Shown: positions 26,575 through 36,297 of the stretch, piece after piece
How positions within the stretch are numbered: the first letter of the stretch is position 1
Layout: every line of letters begins with the position of its first letter
Assembly (NCBI RefSeq): GCF_027942295.1
Contig: NZ_CP101416.1
Coordinates: 1,240,001-1,304,000 of the forward strand
Source of the DNA: Pseudanabaena sp. Chao 1811
Lineage (GTDB): Bacteria > Cyanobacteriota > Cyanobacteriia > Pseudanabaenales > Pseudanabaenaceae
Length of the DNA: 64,000 nt
Direction of reading: 5' to 3'
The notes under the pieces: generated by a model
What the model saw: the letters and a program-made list of their open reading frames with translations, nothing else
Told to the model about the DNA's origin: nothing
Databases searched by the model: none
Translations under genes and position numbers: made by a program

Positions 26575-26996
26575 AAATAAAAAATCCTCACGTGGCCACT
26601 TTATGAAAAGTTTTTAAAAACTTTCTTAGTTTGCATTCTATACATATTTATAAATATAGAAAACCTATAAATTATGTATAAATTTTTTGCGGTTTAACTG
26701 TTAAATCACTAGAAGACGCAATAAATTATCAGGAAGTTCCCTATATCTAAATAAAGTTTATAAACATGTAAGGATAGGCAGTGCGAAACACCGCCCATCC
26801 TTACCACAATAAATCCTTTACTTTTTAGGACTACCTATAAACAAAACCTGATTTCGATATAACCATTTGCATCGTGCTGTGCATGGCGCAAATGGCAGAA
26901 AATGGTAAGGAAGTGCTTGGCACTTCCTTACCATTTTCTGCATTCGTCTAACTGATGTTAAACAAAGTCTCTTAATACGCTCATACTCAAACCTAT
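26575..26996. other. Intergenic region with two hairpins
   Basis: The 422 bases between the divergent porin and helicase genes hold a long A/T-rich porin leader, an imperfect hairpin around 26770-26803 (GGATAGGCAGTGCG / CGCCCATCC) and a perfect hairpin at 26895-26941. No gene is supported. Confidence 0.5.
26895..26941. repeat. Perfect 22-bp hairpin upstream of helicase gene
   Basis: Arms starting GCAGAAAATGGTAAGGAAGT pair perfectly over 22 bp with loop TTG. It lies between divergent genes, so it ends no visible gene. The apex AAGTGCTTGGCACTT is of the shared type. Confidence 0.6.
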
Positions 26997-28481
26997 ATGC
27001 CTCGTATTCCTCAATTAACCTACGATCGCGGTACATTAATTCTCCATCCACCACCTAAGGGGAAGGCATGGATTGAATTTGCCACATGGGACGATCGCAT
27101 TGAGAAGTTTCGTATTCCCGCTAATCGTTACCGCGAGTTGATTTTGACTTTACGTTCGGAATCAATTGCGATCGAGGATAAATCACGGGCTTACAGCGAG
27201 ATTAACTTAATTGCTCATAGCAAAATGGAACCCTATCCCCATCAGAGTCAAGCTCTAGCAGCATGGCAACGAGTAGGGAAACAAGGAGTAGTCGTTTTGC
27301 CGACTGCCGCAGGTAAGACTTATCTAGCGCAACTTGCTATGCAAGTAACCAATCGCAGTACTTTGATCGTTGTGCCAACCCTTGATCTCATGCACCAATG
27401 GTATGCCCATTTACTGGCAGCTTTTCCTGATGTGGAGATTGGTTTGTTAGGAGGTGGATCGCGCGATCGCACGGCGATTTTGGTCGCTACCTACGATAGC
27501 GCTGCCATACAAGCTGAAGCCTTAGGAAATCGCTATGGTTTGATTGTGTTTGATGAATGCCACCATTTACCAACGGATTTTTTTCGCGTAATTGCCGAAT
27601 ATGCGATCGCTCCCTATCGACTAGGTTTAACCGCTACACCTGAACGCAGTGATGGTAAACATGCGGATTTAGAACTTCTCATTGGCGAAGAAGTTTATCG
27701 TAAGACGGCGGAAGAACTCTCAGGACAAGCCCTCGCCGAACATAAAATTGTGCAGATTAAAGTTTCTCTTTCCGCCCAAGAACGCGATCGCTACAATTCG
27801 CTAATTCAGAGTCGTAATCAATTTTTAAAAGAAGCAAAAATCTCCCTCGGTAGTTTGGAAGGATGGCAGAGATTTGTGCAGGCAAGTGCGCGATCGCAGG
27901 CAGGTCGCCGCGCCATGCTTGCCCATCGGGAATCGAAGGAATTATCTCTAGGGACTGAGGCAAAGCTACGAGTCCTTGCAGATTTACTCGCACAACACTT
28001 TACGGAACGGATCTTGATTTTTACTAATGACAACGCTACGGTCTATCGCATTTCTAAAGATTTATTAATTCCTGCCCTCACCCACCAAACACCTGTTAAA
28101 GAACGTCATGAAATTTTGACCTTCTTTCGCGAAGGTAAGTATAAAACCCTAGTTACTTCCCATGTTTTAAATGAAGGTGTTGATGTCCCCGATGCCCGTA
28201 TCGCCATCCTTCTATCGGGTACAGGTTCTGCCCGTGAATATATCCAGCGTTTAGGAAGGGTGTTAAGGCGTGGCACTGAAGCCAATAAACAAGCAATTCT
28301 CTATGAAGTTGTGACAGAGGATACCAGTGAAGAGCGTACTTCCGAACGTCGTCGTGGCATTGAGCGATCGCGTCCTGAGTCGCAACAAGATAAGGTCATT
28401 CAAATAGGAATTCACTATGGTAAAGACATTCCCAAAATTAAACCGATCGCGGCAGAACAACCCAATGATTACCAGCCCTAA
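26997..28481 (+). CDS. XPB-like DEAD/DEAH superfamily 2 helicase
   Basis: The 494-residue SF2 translocase is related to XPB/Rad25. Motif I is LPTAAGKT (about 100), motif Ia VVPTLDLMHQW, motif II DECHH (about 185), motif III LTATPERSDG, motif V HVLNEGVDVPDA and motif VI QRLGRVLRR. The first 75 residues match the damage-recognition-like domain of archaeal and bacterial XPB proteins. It probably unwinds or remodels DNA in repair. In many cyanobacteria and archaea such genes sit beside a DUF790/Bax1-type nuclease gene; none is next to it here. It starts at ATG 26997. Confidence 0.88.
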   Translation: MPRIPQLTYDRGTLILHPPPKGKAWIEFATWDDRIEKFRIPANRYRELILTLRSESIAIEDKSRAYSEINLIAHSKMEPYPHQSQALAAWQRVGKQGVVVLPTAAGKTYLAQLAMQVTNRSTLIVVPTLDLMHQWYAHLLAAFPDVEIGLLGGGSRDRTAILVATYDSAAIQAEALGNRYGLIVFDECHHLPTDFFRVIAEYAIAPYRLGLTATPERSDGKHADLELLIGEEVYRKTAEELSGQALAEHKIVQIKVSLSAQERDRYNSLIQSRNQFLKEAKISLGSLEGWQRFVQASARSQAGRRAMLAHRESKELSLGTEAKLRVLADLLAQHFTERILIFTNDNATVYRISKDLLIPALTHQTPVKERHEILTFFREGKYKTLVTSHVLNEGVDVPDARIAILLSGTGSAREYIQRLGRVLRRGTEANKQAILYEVVTEDTSEERTSERRRGIERSRPESQQDKVIQIGIHYGKDIPKIKPIAAEQPNDYQP

Positions 28482-28496
28482 AATTCATGTATAGCA

Positions 28497-28527
28497 AAGA
28501 AAGGCGGTACTTCGCGCCGCCTTTCTT
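28497..28527 (+). terminator. Helicase gene terminator
   Basis: AAGAAAGGCGG and CCGCCTTTCTT form an 11-bp stem around TACTTCGCG, sixteen bases after the helicase stop. Confidence 0.55.
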
Positions 28528-28714
28528 GAAATTTGGGTTTTAAAATTACATTGCTATAGCTGCAAATATGAACCCCGCAAGACTTAACCAGACTGGATTC
28601 TGATTCTTTGCATCCCCATACCTTAGGAAGATATACATTTTTTGACGTAAGAAGCCAGAAAAGATCGTTTAAAATAAGTTAGACAGCGATCAAGCGATCA
28701 TTTTAGTGGTAGCT

Positions 28715-29890
28715 ATGGAACTTGCAGCCTATATCTATGATGCTTGGGCTTACGAACAAGCTCAACAAGAATCTCCAGATGAAGATCTACTTACTTTGGA
28801 TGAAATTGACAATCCCCAATGTCAGGTAACTCCTCTTGTTTGGAATTCGATGGTGAAGCGGTGGCGCTCCTACTTACTATCAGCGATCGCTATTACGGGA
28901 ATGAATAGTTTAAGCCTTAGTTTTGGCCAGCCTATTGAAGCTAGTCAATACCTTGAGCCATCGGTCAATGCTCCGCCTTGGTGTGAAAATCTATATCTAT
29001 GTAATACCCGTTATGTCTTAGAAGTACAGACATTACTAGCTAACCGCGGTTTTGCTGTAGGTGAAATTGATGGGGTTTATGGTAGACAAACCAAGAGTGC
29101 GGTGATGGCATTTCAGAAATCCCAAGCAAATCTTGTTGTCGATGGTATTCCAGGGGAAAAAACCCTAGCATTACTGAAAAATCCTTCTCAAAATATTTTG
29201 CCAGTCCCGAATAAAAATCAACCTACAGTTCAAGACAACAACAGCAGCAATGGTATTAAACAAGTAATCATTGTTCGCCCTATTTCTCCGTCTAATGTTT
29301 CAAGCATAGACAGGTCTGAGATTGGCAATTTGCAGATCTTGCTCAAACAAAGGGGATTTTATCAAGGGGAAATTGATGGGCGACAGGGACAAACCACAGT
29401 TAACGCCATCTTGAAAGCCCAACAAGCCTATGGACTACTAGCAGATGGATTTGCGGGACCTTTAACAATTCGCGCTTTGCTGGCTGGCGGCACAAATGTT
29501 CCCCTTTCGCTAACGGCTTTTAATCAACCACCCACGACTCAGGATGTGTTGGCAATCCAACAACTACTCAAAGCCCGCGGTTTTTATGATGCTGAACTCA
29601 ATGGGCTGTACGACCTTCGTACTAAAGATAGCATTGTCAATGCCCAAAATGCATATGGACAGAAGGCTACAGGAGAGCTGAGTCCAGAATTAATTGCATC
29701 TCTTAAAGGACAAGCTATGGAACCAATCGCCGTTCAGAATGTCCCAACCATTCAAAATAATACCAACAGTCAAGATATCCGTCCTAGTCCTACGGTTCCT
29801 AGCAATATTCCGTCTAGTAGTAATACTCAAAAACCAACTTCTAGCCAAAACTTACCACCCCAATCTCCGCAAAATACCAATTCATCCTAA
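28715..29890 (+). CDS. Membrane-anchored protein with three peptidoglycan-binding domains
   Basis: The 391-residue protein is started at ATG 28715, which matches the MEL-AYI start of the next gene; a GTG three codons earlier is possible. A cytoplasmic tail of about 45 residues precedes a signal or anchor (SYLLSAIAITGMNSLSLSF). Three PG_binding_1 domains follow (about 105-160, 205-255 and 282-335) with motifs LLANRGFAVGEIDGVYG, LLKQRGFYQGEIDG and LLKARGFYDAELNG. The tail is Ser/Pro/Asn-rich. It would sit in the inner membrane and bind the wall; no catalytic domain is seen. It is the first gene of a three-gene unit. Confidence 0.85.
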   Translation: MELAAYIYDAWAYEQAQQESPDEDLLTLDEIDNPQCQVTPLVWNSMVKRWRSYLLSAIAITGMNSLSLSFGQPIEASQYLEPSVNAPPWCENLYLCNTRYVLEVQTLLANRGFAVGEIDGVYGRQTKSAVMAFQKSQANLVVDGIPGEKTLALLKNPSQNILPVPNKNQPTVQDNNSSNGIKQVIIVRPISPSNVSSIDRSEIGNLQILLKQRGFYQGEIDGRQGQTTVNAILKAQQAYGLLADGFAGPLTIRALLAGGTNVPLSLTAFNQPPTTQDVLAIQQLLKARGFYDAELNGLYDLRTKDSIVNAQNAYGQKATGELSPELIASLKGQAMEPIAVQNVPTIQNNTNSQDIRPSPTVPSNIPSSSNTQKPTSSQNLPPQSPQNTNSS

Positions 29891-29982
29891 ATTAGCAACT
29901 TTATTAGCAACTTTTCGGAATCTCAAATCATCTAACTCCCTCTCTATCATTTCACTCCAATCATCTCAATAAGGTCTAAATT

Positions 29983-31872
29983 ATGGAACTCCTAGCTTAT
30001 ATTCAAGAAGAATTTATCCGTGATGATCAAGCGATCGCTACAGACAGTAACACTCCTAACGTAAATATTGAGACAACTTTTCAAACTTGGCTAAAAAAAT
30101 TAACTACTAAATCAGCCAAACTCAGCTTGAATGTCATTCTTGCAAGTACGACGATCCTCATTGGTTTAGGCTCGACCCTCAATGCACTCGCAGAAGTTAC
30201 CCCATCATCGGACGTGAAGTATGTCCAGTCATTACTTGCCAAAAATGGCTTTGATCCTGGAGCGATCGATGGCGTAGCGGGAGCATCGACCAAAAATGCC
30301 ATTATTCGCGCTCAACAGTCATTGGGACTAACTGCCGATGGCGTTGCAGGTAGCCGCACGATCGCAGCTCTCGAAAGTGGTGCTCCCGTTGCTAGCACAT
30401 CTTCCAAAGCCGATGAAAGTACAACCACCACTGCCGTAACGCCTAGTGCCTCGGTGATGAATCTGCAAAAGTTGCTAGCAGATCGTGGTTTTTATAACGG
30501 TGCTGTTGATGGCATCATGGGCAATCAGACCCGTTCAGCGATCGTTGCTGCGCAAAAGGCTTACAATCTTACCCCCGATGGTGTTGCAGGTCCCCAAACT
30601 CTAGCAGCGCTCGAATCCGATAGCAAAGCTGTGGTCACACCCATAACTGCTACGACAAGTACGACCACAACCAAAAGCACTGAAGTCGCCAATCTCCAAG
30701 ATTTGCTCAGCAAACGTGGTTTTTATAATGGTGCTATTGATGGCATCATGGGCAATCAGACCCGTTCAGCCATCATTGCTGCTCAGAAAAACTATGGCTT
30801 AGCCGCCGATGGTATTGCAGGAGCGCAGACCATTGCAGCCTTGGAATCGGGGAGCAGCAAGGTCAACATTGCAGCTCAAAATAGTGATGCTACCAAAGCC
30901 CCAGTGGCAAAAAGTAGTGACAGTGGTGTTTTAGCAGTCCAGCAACTGCTAGCTAAACGTGGTTTTTATAATGGAGCGATCGATGGAGTCAAAGGTCCTC
31001 AGACTAAAGCTGCGATCATTGCTGCCCAAAATGCCTATGGATTGACTCCTGATGGTGTGGCAGGTGTCCAAACTGTAGCAGCACTGGAAAAAGATACCAA
31101 AACAACAACATCTGCAAGCACCAAACCCACCAATCAGACTACAACCACATCAACGAAGACAAACTCATCGGTAACGGATGAGAATGTGGCAAATTTACAG
31201 AACTTACTGACCGATCGCGGTTTTTATAACGGGCCAATTACAGGTTTTCTTGGTCCCCGCACCAAGGCTGCCATTGTCGCCGCCCAGAAAGCCTATGGTT
31301 TAACCACCGATGGGGTGGCAGGCAGTCAAACTATTGCTGCCCTAGAATCAGGTGCGCCACGTCAACAAATTGCCGTCACTAACAATACCCCCACGGTAAG
31401 GGTAGTGCCACAGCCACAGGTAACCACTACACCTCAAGCCCCTGCACAACCACAGTTACAGCCCAAGATTCAGGTACAGCCACAGGCTCCACAGATACAG
31501 CTACAAGCTCCACAAGTACAGCTACCACAGCAGGTACAGCCACAAGCTAAAGTCACGCCTCAAGTTACACCCCAACCCCAAGAAACTGCTAAACCTCAAG
31601 TCCAACCCACACCAGCAACGCCAATAGCAACAGCAACACCAGCACCAACCACACAAGCAAGTGCCAGTAACGCTCAGGTTTTGGAATTGCAAAAGTTATT
31701 ATCTAAGCGAGGATTTTATAATGGCAAGGCTGATGGTGTCTTAACAGCAGAAACGCGGAATGCGATCGTTAGAGCACAAAACTTTTACACGATTACTCCT
31801 GCCGATGGCGCACCAAGCAATAAACTGATTGATAGTCTTAGTAAAGATACATTTATTTCCGAAGGCAATTAA
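29983..31872 (+). CDS. Membrane-anchored protein with six peptidoglycan-binding domains
   Basis: This 629-residue paralogue of the preceding protein has the same start motif (MELLAYIQEEF), a cytoplasmic tail of about 45 residues and an anchor (LNVILASTTILIGLGSTLNA). Five PG_binding_1 domains of about 55 residues, joined by Thr/Ser linkers, fill residues 75-465, each with RGFYNGAIDG-type and QKAYGLTPDGVAG-type motifs. A Gln/Pro-rich stretch (about 465-560) separates the sixth domain. Domains 2 and 3 are nearly identical (GIMGNQTRSAI), which implies recent duplication. It has no hydrolase domain, so it is likely a structural wall-binding protein. It lies 92 bp after the first gene and 5 bp before the next. 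Confidence 0.88.
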   Translation: MELLAYIQEEFIRDDQAIATDSNTPNVNIETTFQTWLKKLTTKSAKLSLNVILASTTILIGLGSTLNALAEVTPSSDVKYVQSLLAKNGFDPGAIDGVAGASTKNAIIRAQQSLGLTADGVAGSRTIAALESGAPVASTSSKADESTTTTAVTPSASVMNLQKLLADRGFYNGAVDGIMGNQTRSAIVAAQKAYNLTPDGVAGPQTLAALESDSKAVVTPITATTSTTTTKSTEVANLQDLLSKRGFYNGAIDGIMGNQTRSAIIAAQKNYGLAADGIAGAQTIAALESGSSKVNIAAQNSDATKAPVAKSSDSGVLAVQQLLAKRGFYNGAIDGVKGPQTKAAIIAAQNAYGLTPDGVAGVQTVAALEKDTKTTTSASTKPTNQTTTTSTKTNSSVTDENVANLQNLLTDRGFYNGPITGFLGPRTKAAIVAAQKAYGLTTDGVAGSQTIAALESGAPRQQIAVTNNTPTVRVVPQPQVTTTPQAPAQPQLQPKIQVQPQAPQIQLQAPQVQLPQQVQPQAKVTPQVTPQPQETAKPQVQPTPATPIATATPAPTTQASASNAQVLELQKLLSKRGFYNGKADGVLTAETRNAIVRAQNFYTITPADGAPSNKLIDSLSKDTFISEGN

Positions 31873-31877
31873 GTCAG

Positions 31878-32678
31878 ATGCGGTTCCGTAATCTTGCGAT
31901 TAACTTGGGTGCGATCGCCATTTTTGCTGCGATCGCTCTCAGTTTGCAATTTCCTAAGTTAAATCAACGTTTGAGTGGACAGACCCTAGAAGAGACTCGT
32001 AAGGGAGTCATAGAAGAAGAAGCACGTCTGAAGGTAATTAGACAACTGCCTTCCCGTGGGTTTGGCTTTAATAATATGATTGCCAATTTTACTTTTTTGC
32101 AGTTTTTGCAATACTTTGGTGACGATATTTCCAGAAATAAATTTCAAACGGGATATAGTCTCAGTCCCCGCTATTTTGAAAATATCATCGAGCGCGACCC
32201 TCGATTCTTGAGTAGCTATCTATATATGTCAGCTAGCGTATCAATGTTTGCAGGAGCGCCGAGAGATGCCATCAATATTTATGAAAAAGGATTGCGATCG
32301 CTTAATCCCGATATCCAACCCACTGCCTATACTGCTTGGCGATATAAAGCTACTGATCATCTATTATTTCTCGGCGATGCCAAAGGTGCGAGAGAGTCCT
32401 ATCTCAAAGCGGCTGAATGGGCTGATCGTGTTAGTTCAACCGCAAAAACCTTTGAAGATCCTAAGCTAGCCGCCGATCTATCTCGTCAATCAGCAAAGTG
32501 GTTAGAAAAGGAGCGGGATCTTACCAAAGCACAGGTAGGAGCTTGGTCTCTAGTTTTGCAAAATGCTGTAGATAAGAAAACAGTCCAAATTATTGCTCAA
32601 GAGGTAGATAAGCTGGGCATGAAAATCGATATTCAAAATGACAGACTAGTTATTGTCCCAAAAAATTCTTCTAAATAA
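31878..32678 (+). CDS. Membrane-anchored TPR-like protein, conserved in cyanobacteria
   Basis: The 266-residue protein begins with a single TM segment (LAINLGAIAIFAAIALSLQF) and continues with helical TPR-like pairs (SSYLYMSASVSMFAGAPRDA, AYTAWRYKATDHLLFLGDAK, GARESYLKAAEWADR). The start lies only five bases after the stop of the PG-binding gene, so the two are translated from one transcript. A scaffolding role at the envelope is inference from this linkage and the TPR fold. It ends in a bidirectional terminator. Confidence 0.7.
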   Translation: MRFRNLAINLGAIAIFAAIALSLQFPKLNQRLSGQTLEETRKGVIEEEARLKVIRQLPSRGFGFNNMIANFTFLQFLQYFGDDISRNKFQTGYSLSPRYFENIIERDPRFLSSYLYMSASVSMFAGAPRDAINIYEKGLRSLNPDIQPTAYTAWRYKATDHLLFLGDAKGARESYLKAAEWADRVSSTAKTFEDPKLAADLSRQSAKWLEKERDLTKAQVGAWSLVLQNAVDKKTVQIIAQEVDKLGMKIDIQNDRLVIVPKNSSK

Positions 32679-32708
32679 GAAAGGGGTGCTTTGTACCCCT
32701 TTCTTATT
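32674..32708. terminator. Bidirectional terminator
   Basis: AATAAGAAAGGGGT and ACCCCTTTCTTATT pair over 14 bp with loop GCTTTGT. It overlaps both convergent stop codons (32678 and 32707) and serves genes on both strands. Confidence 0.75.
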
Positions 32709-33114
32709 AATTAGCTTGTAGCCATTTTTGGGCATTTAAGCGTTGAATCACACCAAATACGAGCAAATCGAGAGGAGCTTTACGCTCATCAATCAAAAAT
32801 GGTTCGATGGTGCTTGGCGATCGCCCTGCATCAGCACAGGAAAAAGCCTTCTGAGCATTGATATCTGACTTAGAAAAATAAACTGTAAATTGGCGTAAAC
32901 CCTGCGCCCATAAACCACGTACTTGAGAATTATTAAATTCTAGTTGCAGATCACTCACACCCTGCTTACCAAAGGCTTTAGTCAAAGCTGGTAGATAGTG
33001 CGTGTTAATAAATTCTTCAAAGGGTAAATCTTCGATCGCAGGTGGCTTTTCGGCTTTAGGTTTCGCCGCAGGTTTTGCCTGAGATTCTTCAGAAGTTGGT
33101 GCAGTTTCAGACAT
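32707..33114 (-). CDS. DUF2996 protein
   Basis: The 135-residue protein has an Ala/Pro/Lys-rich N-terminal tail (about 1-30) and a DUF2996 domain (LPFEEFINTHYLPALTKAFG, DLQLEFNNSQVRGLWAQGLRQFTVYF, APLDLLVFGVIQRLNAQKWL). The family is confined to cyanobacteria and chloroplasts; as I recall, the plant LPA3 factor for photosystem II assembly belongs to it, which would suggest a photosystem II biogenesis role. It lies 38 bases after ndhM in the same direction and probably shares its transcript. Confidence 0.75.
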   Translation of the reverse strand: MSETAPTSEESQAKPAAKPKAEKPPAIEDLPFEEFINTHYLPALTKAFGKQGVSDLQLEFNNSQVRGLWAQGLRQFTVYFSKSDINAQKAFSCADAGRSPSTIEPFLIDERKAPLDLLVFGVIQRLNAQKWLQAN

Positions 33115-33152
33115 AAATTTTTGAAATATTACTAAAGAATTACTAAAGAAAT

Positions 33153-33503
33153 TTATTGAGCTTCTGTATTGACGATCTGGGGTAAGCCCATGCTGTAGTT
33201 GAGCGAACGATGATTGAGATTGTAGGTAACTTCGCCCTGTTGCAACAGCGATCGCACAAAATGCTCTAAATCTGAACCAATGCGACGGAGATTGTAATCT
33301 GTGAGGTCAGCGCCTTTATATTCCGCCACCAGCTCATCAAACTTGCGATATACCTTTTGGATAGCGCCATCTGTCCAGTTCAGTTCATTGTCTGGATCAA
33401 CATCTAAAGTCAATGTGTTTTCACTATCGATGAGTTCATCGTTATCCTGATCCACAATGGCAGCATAAATCTGGATATGACGAGTTGTAGATTTGAGCGG
33501 CAT
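33153..33503 (-). CDS. ndhM: NAD(P)H-quinone oxidoreductase subunit M
   Basis: NdhM is a peripheral oxygenic-photosynthesis-specific subunit of the thylakoid NDH-1 complex, which carries cyclic electron flow and respiration from ferredoxin to plastoquinone. The 116-residue length and the motifs LKSTTRHIQIYAA, LTLDVDPDNELNW, YRKFDELV and DLTDYNLRRIGSDLEHF are those of the family. No signal peptide or TM is expected or seen. It precedes the DUF2996 gene. Confidence 0.95.
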   Translation of the reverse strand: MPLKSTTRHIQIYAAIVDQDNDELIDSENTLTLDVDPDNELNWTDGAIQKVYRKFDELVAEYKGADLTDYNLRRIGSDLEHFVRSLLQQGEVTYNLNHRSLNYSMGLPQIVNTEAQ

Positions 33504-33664
33504 AGAGGTTTGTGGGTTTAGCTAGGTTGGTAATTAAAATATCTAAGAACTAACTTTAGATTATTGCAAACTTTGAAGAGTTCCTAACCAAACAATTTCT
33601 CTATACATATATAAAGAAGTTACAACACCAAGCACAATACAGCGCTTTGCGCGTTCTCGAAACC

Positions 33665-33715
33665 CAGATAAATTTTGAAAAAGCTTGCTTCGCAAGCTTT
33701 TTCAAAATTTATCTG
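33665..33715. repeat. Perfect 24-bp hairpin between ndhM and sigma gene
   Basis: Arms starting CAGATAAATTTTGAAAAAGC pair perfectly over 24 bp, loop TTC, apex AAGCTTGCTTCGCAAGCTT. It lies between the sigma gene terminator and the ndhM promoter region. Confidence 0.65.
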
Positions 33716-33749
33716 TATTACACAAACCCTAAATAGGCTGTAACTTCAT

Positions 33750-33782
33750 AAAAAGAGGAGGTGCAAAGCACCTCCTCTTTTT
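33750..33782 (-). terminator. Sigma factor gene terminator
   Basis: A perfect 15-bp stem AAAAAGAGGAGGTGC/GCACCTCCTCTTTTT with loop AAA overlaps the stop codon. The minus strand carries T5 at the 3' side. Confidence 0.8.
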
Positions 33783-34791
33783 AACTAGCTAGATATTCCT
33801 GCATTCTAGCCTTACGCTTGCGAAGATAATCCATCGCTTGGCGTTCTAATTGTCTTACTTGCTCACGACTTAAATCCATGCGTTTACTGATGCTCGCTAG
33901 AGACATCTCCTGACCATCATCTAAGCCATAGCGTAAAACCATAACTTGACGCTGCTTTTCAGGTAATTCTTTAAGCAAGCTCTGAATATCAGTACGCAGA
34001 GATTCCCGCTCAACGTAAATATCAGGAGAACGTCCCGTATCTTCGAGGAGTTCCGCAAGTTCTGTATCCTGATTATCGCCAATGCGTAGATCAAGAGAAA
34101 TTGGTTGACGCGATAGCGATAAACATTCGCGTACCTGTTCAGTTTTGATATTTAGCTCATAGGCGATTTCGGCGACCGTAGCTACTCGACCGAGATCTTG
34201 CGATAACTGACGTTGAGCCTTTTTGATTTTATTGAGCTTTTCAGTAATGTGGACTGGCAAGCGGATCGTTCTGGCTTGCTGGGCGATCGCTCTGGTAATT
34301 GCCTGACGAATCCACCAATAGGCATAGGTCGAGAACTTAAATCCCTTAGTGGGGTCAAACTTATCTACGGCACGTTCTAATCCAAGAGTTCCTTCCTGTA
34401 CTAAGTCTAGAAGTTCTAGATTACGCTTTTGATATTTTTTAGCGACAGAAACAACCAAGCGAAGATTCGCTTCGATCATTTTGCGCTTAGCTCTTGTGCC
34501 AATACGAATATTACTATGCAGAACTGTTGGATCTAATCCTACAGCTTCAGCCCACTCTTGCTCAGTTGGTAAGCGATCGCTATTTTGGGCAAGTTTTTCC
34601 TGCGCCTCAAACAGCACCATCATCTGCTGTACTTGCTTGCCGTAGATAATTTCCTCTTCATTACTAAGGAGAGGAATTTTTCCGATTTCATGCAAATAAG
34701 TGCGAACCATGTCAGCAGACAGCCCAACCTGCTTGTTAGGTTGCCTATCCACTGGATGTGATGTGAGTTGGGTCAATGGTTCTTCAGACAT
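33781..34791 (-). CDS. Group 2 sigma-70 family RNA polymerase sigma factor
   Basis: The 336-residue sigma factor is of the non-essential group 2 type that redirects RNA polymerase under stress or changed light. Region 1.2 is MVRTYLHEIGKIPLLSNEEE, region 2 includes MIEANLRLVVSVAKKYQKR and STYAYWWIRQAITRAIA, region 3 LPVHITEKLNKI, and region 4 DLSREQVRQLERQAMDYLRK. The long region 1.1 of the primary sigma is missing. The start chosen is ATG 34791: the upstream in-frame ATG at 34803 is followed by GAGGAG, which then serves as ribosome binding site for MSEEPL. I cannot assign it to SigB, C, D or E with confidence. Confidence 0.92.
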   Translation of the reverse strand: MSEEPLTQLTSHPVDRQPNKQVGLSADMVRTYLHEIGKIPLLSNEEEIIYGKQVQQMMVLFEAQEKLAQNSDRLPTEQEWAEAVGLDPTVLHSNIRIGTRAKRKMIEANLRLVVSVAKKYQKRNLELLDLVQEGTLGLERAVDKFDPTKGFKFSTYAYWWIRQAITRAIAQQARTIRLPVHITEKLNKIKKAQRQLSQDLGRVATVAEIAYELNIKTEQVRECLSLSRQPISLDLRIGDNQDTELAELLEDTGRSPDIYVERESLRTDIQSLLKELPEKQRQVMVLRYGLDDGQEMSLASISKRMDLSREQVRQLERQAMDYLRKRKARMQEYLAS

Positions 34792-36297
34792 ATCGCTCCT
34801 CATGTTTTAAACTAAGCGTTTTCTAAGAGTGCTTCTCCAAGACCAGAAGGCGGAGACCCAAAAGACTTAATAAAACCTGACAACTTAACTCGCAGATCTA
34901 GAAGTTATGGAGCCTCACAGCTTATAATCATAATCTTTAAGTTTTGTAAAAATGAGATACTAATTTGTTATTAGTATTAAGGCTATTTTGTACAATACAG
35001 GATCAACCTTTTTATCTCTTGCGTCTGGAGTTACATATTATTACAAATCAACTAAAAAAGTCAAAGGGCGGCTATCACTATCTATCTAAGGATTCGATTG
35101 CATTTTCACTAGGTATTTACACTCATCACTTCTATCTTTTTTGAATAGCCCTAATGTCATTTATCTAAATACTGAGAAAGTAAATAGAAAGTCTTAATTC
35201 TAGAAACTTGTTACAAGATATAGATAACTTATAGAAAAGAGACGACCTACTAATTTAGATTTCATCAATATTCAATAACCTAGGTAATCAACAATCACAT
35301 CAAAATTGATATAGCGGTCAGGTATTCATGTTTTAGATATAAGGACTAGCTGAATCTTAAACTGGTGACAAAAATCTGTTAGGGCAGTATATACATAAGT
35401 CCTGAACAAACTATATGTAACTTTAGGAAGATGATTGTTAGCAATGAAGAGGAAACTTATCTTACTGACTGCCAGAAATAAAATGACTAAAGCTTGAATG
35501 CAGGGGTTCCCTATAATCTTGTTTTTAGCTTTATCTGGATACTTTGACTAGGATTAATTTTAGAAAATTAGAATCTACATTAATTATTCCCTGTAATCGC
35601 AGTTACGCATCTTTAATTTTGTTTAAGAAAGTTAAGCATACTGAATCTTCATCCCTGTAGATGATGAATGATAACCATTAGTCTTGGAGATAATTGTCAC
35701 AAATGCTTCATTTGGGATCTTGTAAAGTTTGATAATTTTGATCATCAAAGTAAAATAATAAAATGCGATCGCTCATTTGGGTGAAGTCAAATATTAAAAG
35801 GAATAGATCAAATCTAGTTTGTTCAAAGATTGCTCAATAAATTAGGTTTGCTAGAATTTGATTTGTGAAGCATTTTGTAATTCTCGAATAATTCTCGAAA
35901 TCACTGGGGCGATCACAAATCGGTTTAACTTAATCAACTATTTCTAAAAAACAGAACATACCCAAGCCCAGTCTTGACACAATTAGAAATACCAAGAAGA
36001 TGTTGTAACTCAACCTCATCTCTTCCTTACATGTAAATATTTGGTAAATATAAAGATTTTTACAATCAGGGAACTTGCTAACCTAATCTATAGACCTAAA
36101 AGATACATAAGCGTATACCAATCCAGAGAAGTACAGAGTTGTGTCCCCGCCTTCGGTACGGACACAACCTTCTATACATCGCTTGCTTGAAAAGCGCTAT
36201 AACTAACCACAGCCTAAGTAGAGTACTTAAGTAGAGTAAGTAAAATTGCTGTTGTCTTCTACTGAAATCTCTGGCAAATATAACTAAAAATATCAGG
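34792..36297. other. 1.5-kb gene-free, A/T-rich region upstream of sigma factor gene
   Basis: No frame of 60 or more codons exists here on either strand, and I see no tRNA or rRNA. It must hold the sigma promoter and leader on the left and that of the DUF928 gene on the right. A dispersed repeat occupies 36112-36182. The rest is A/T-rich with only weak palindromes (for example around 35729-35755). The length is unusual for this gene-dense window. Confidence 0.6.
36112..36182. repeat. Dispersed hairpin repeat (CGTATACCAATC family), copy 1
   Basis: It begins CGTATACCAATC and ends CATCGC, with a central GTGTCCCC...GGACAC hairpin. The copy at 50484-50560 shares both ends and the AGTACAG block, while its stem differs by compensating changes. 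Confidence 0.6.

Noticed and set aside
30220-31860. Regular repeats of about 240 bp as a non-coding repeat array
   Set aside because: They encode peptidoglycan-binding modules in one open frame.
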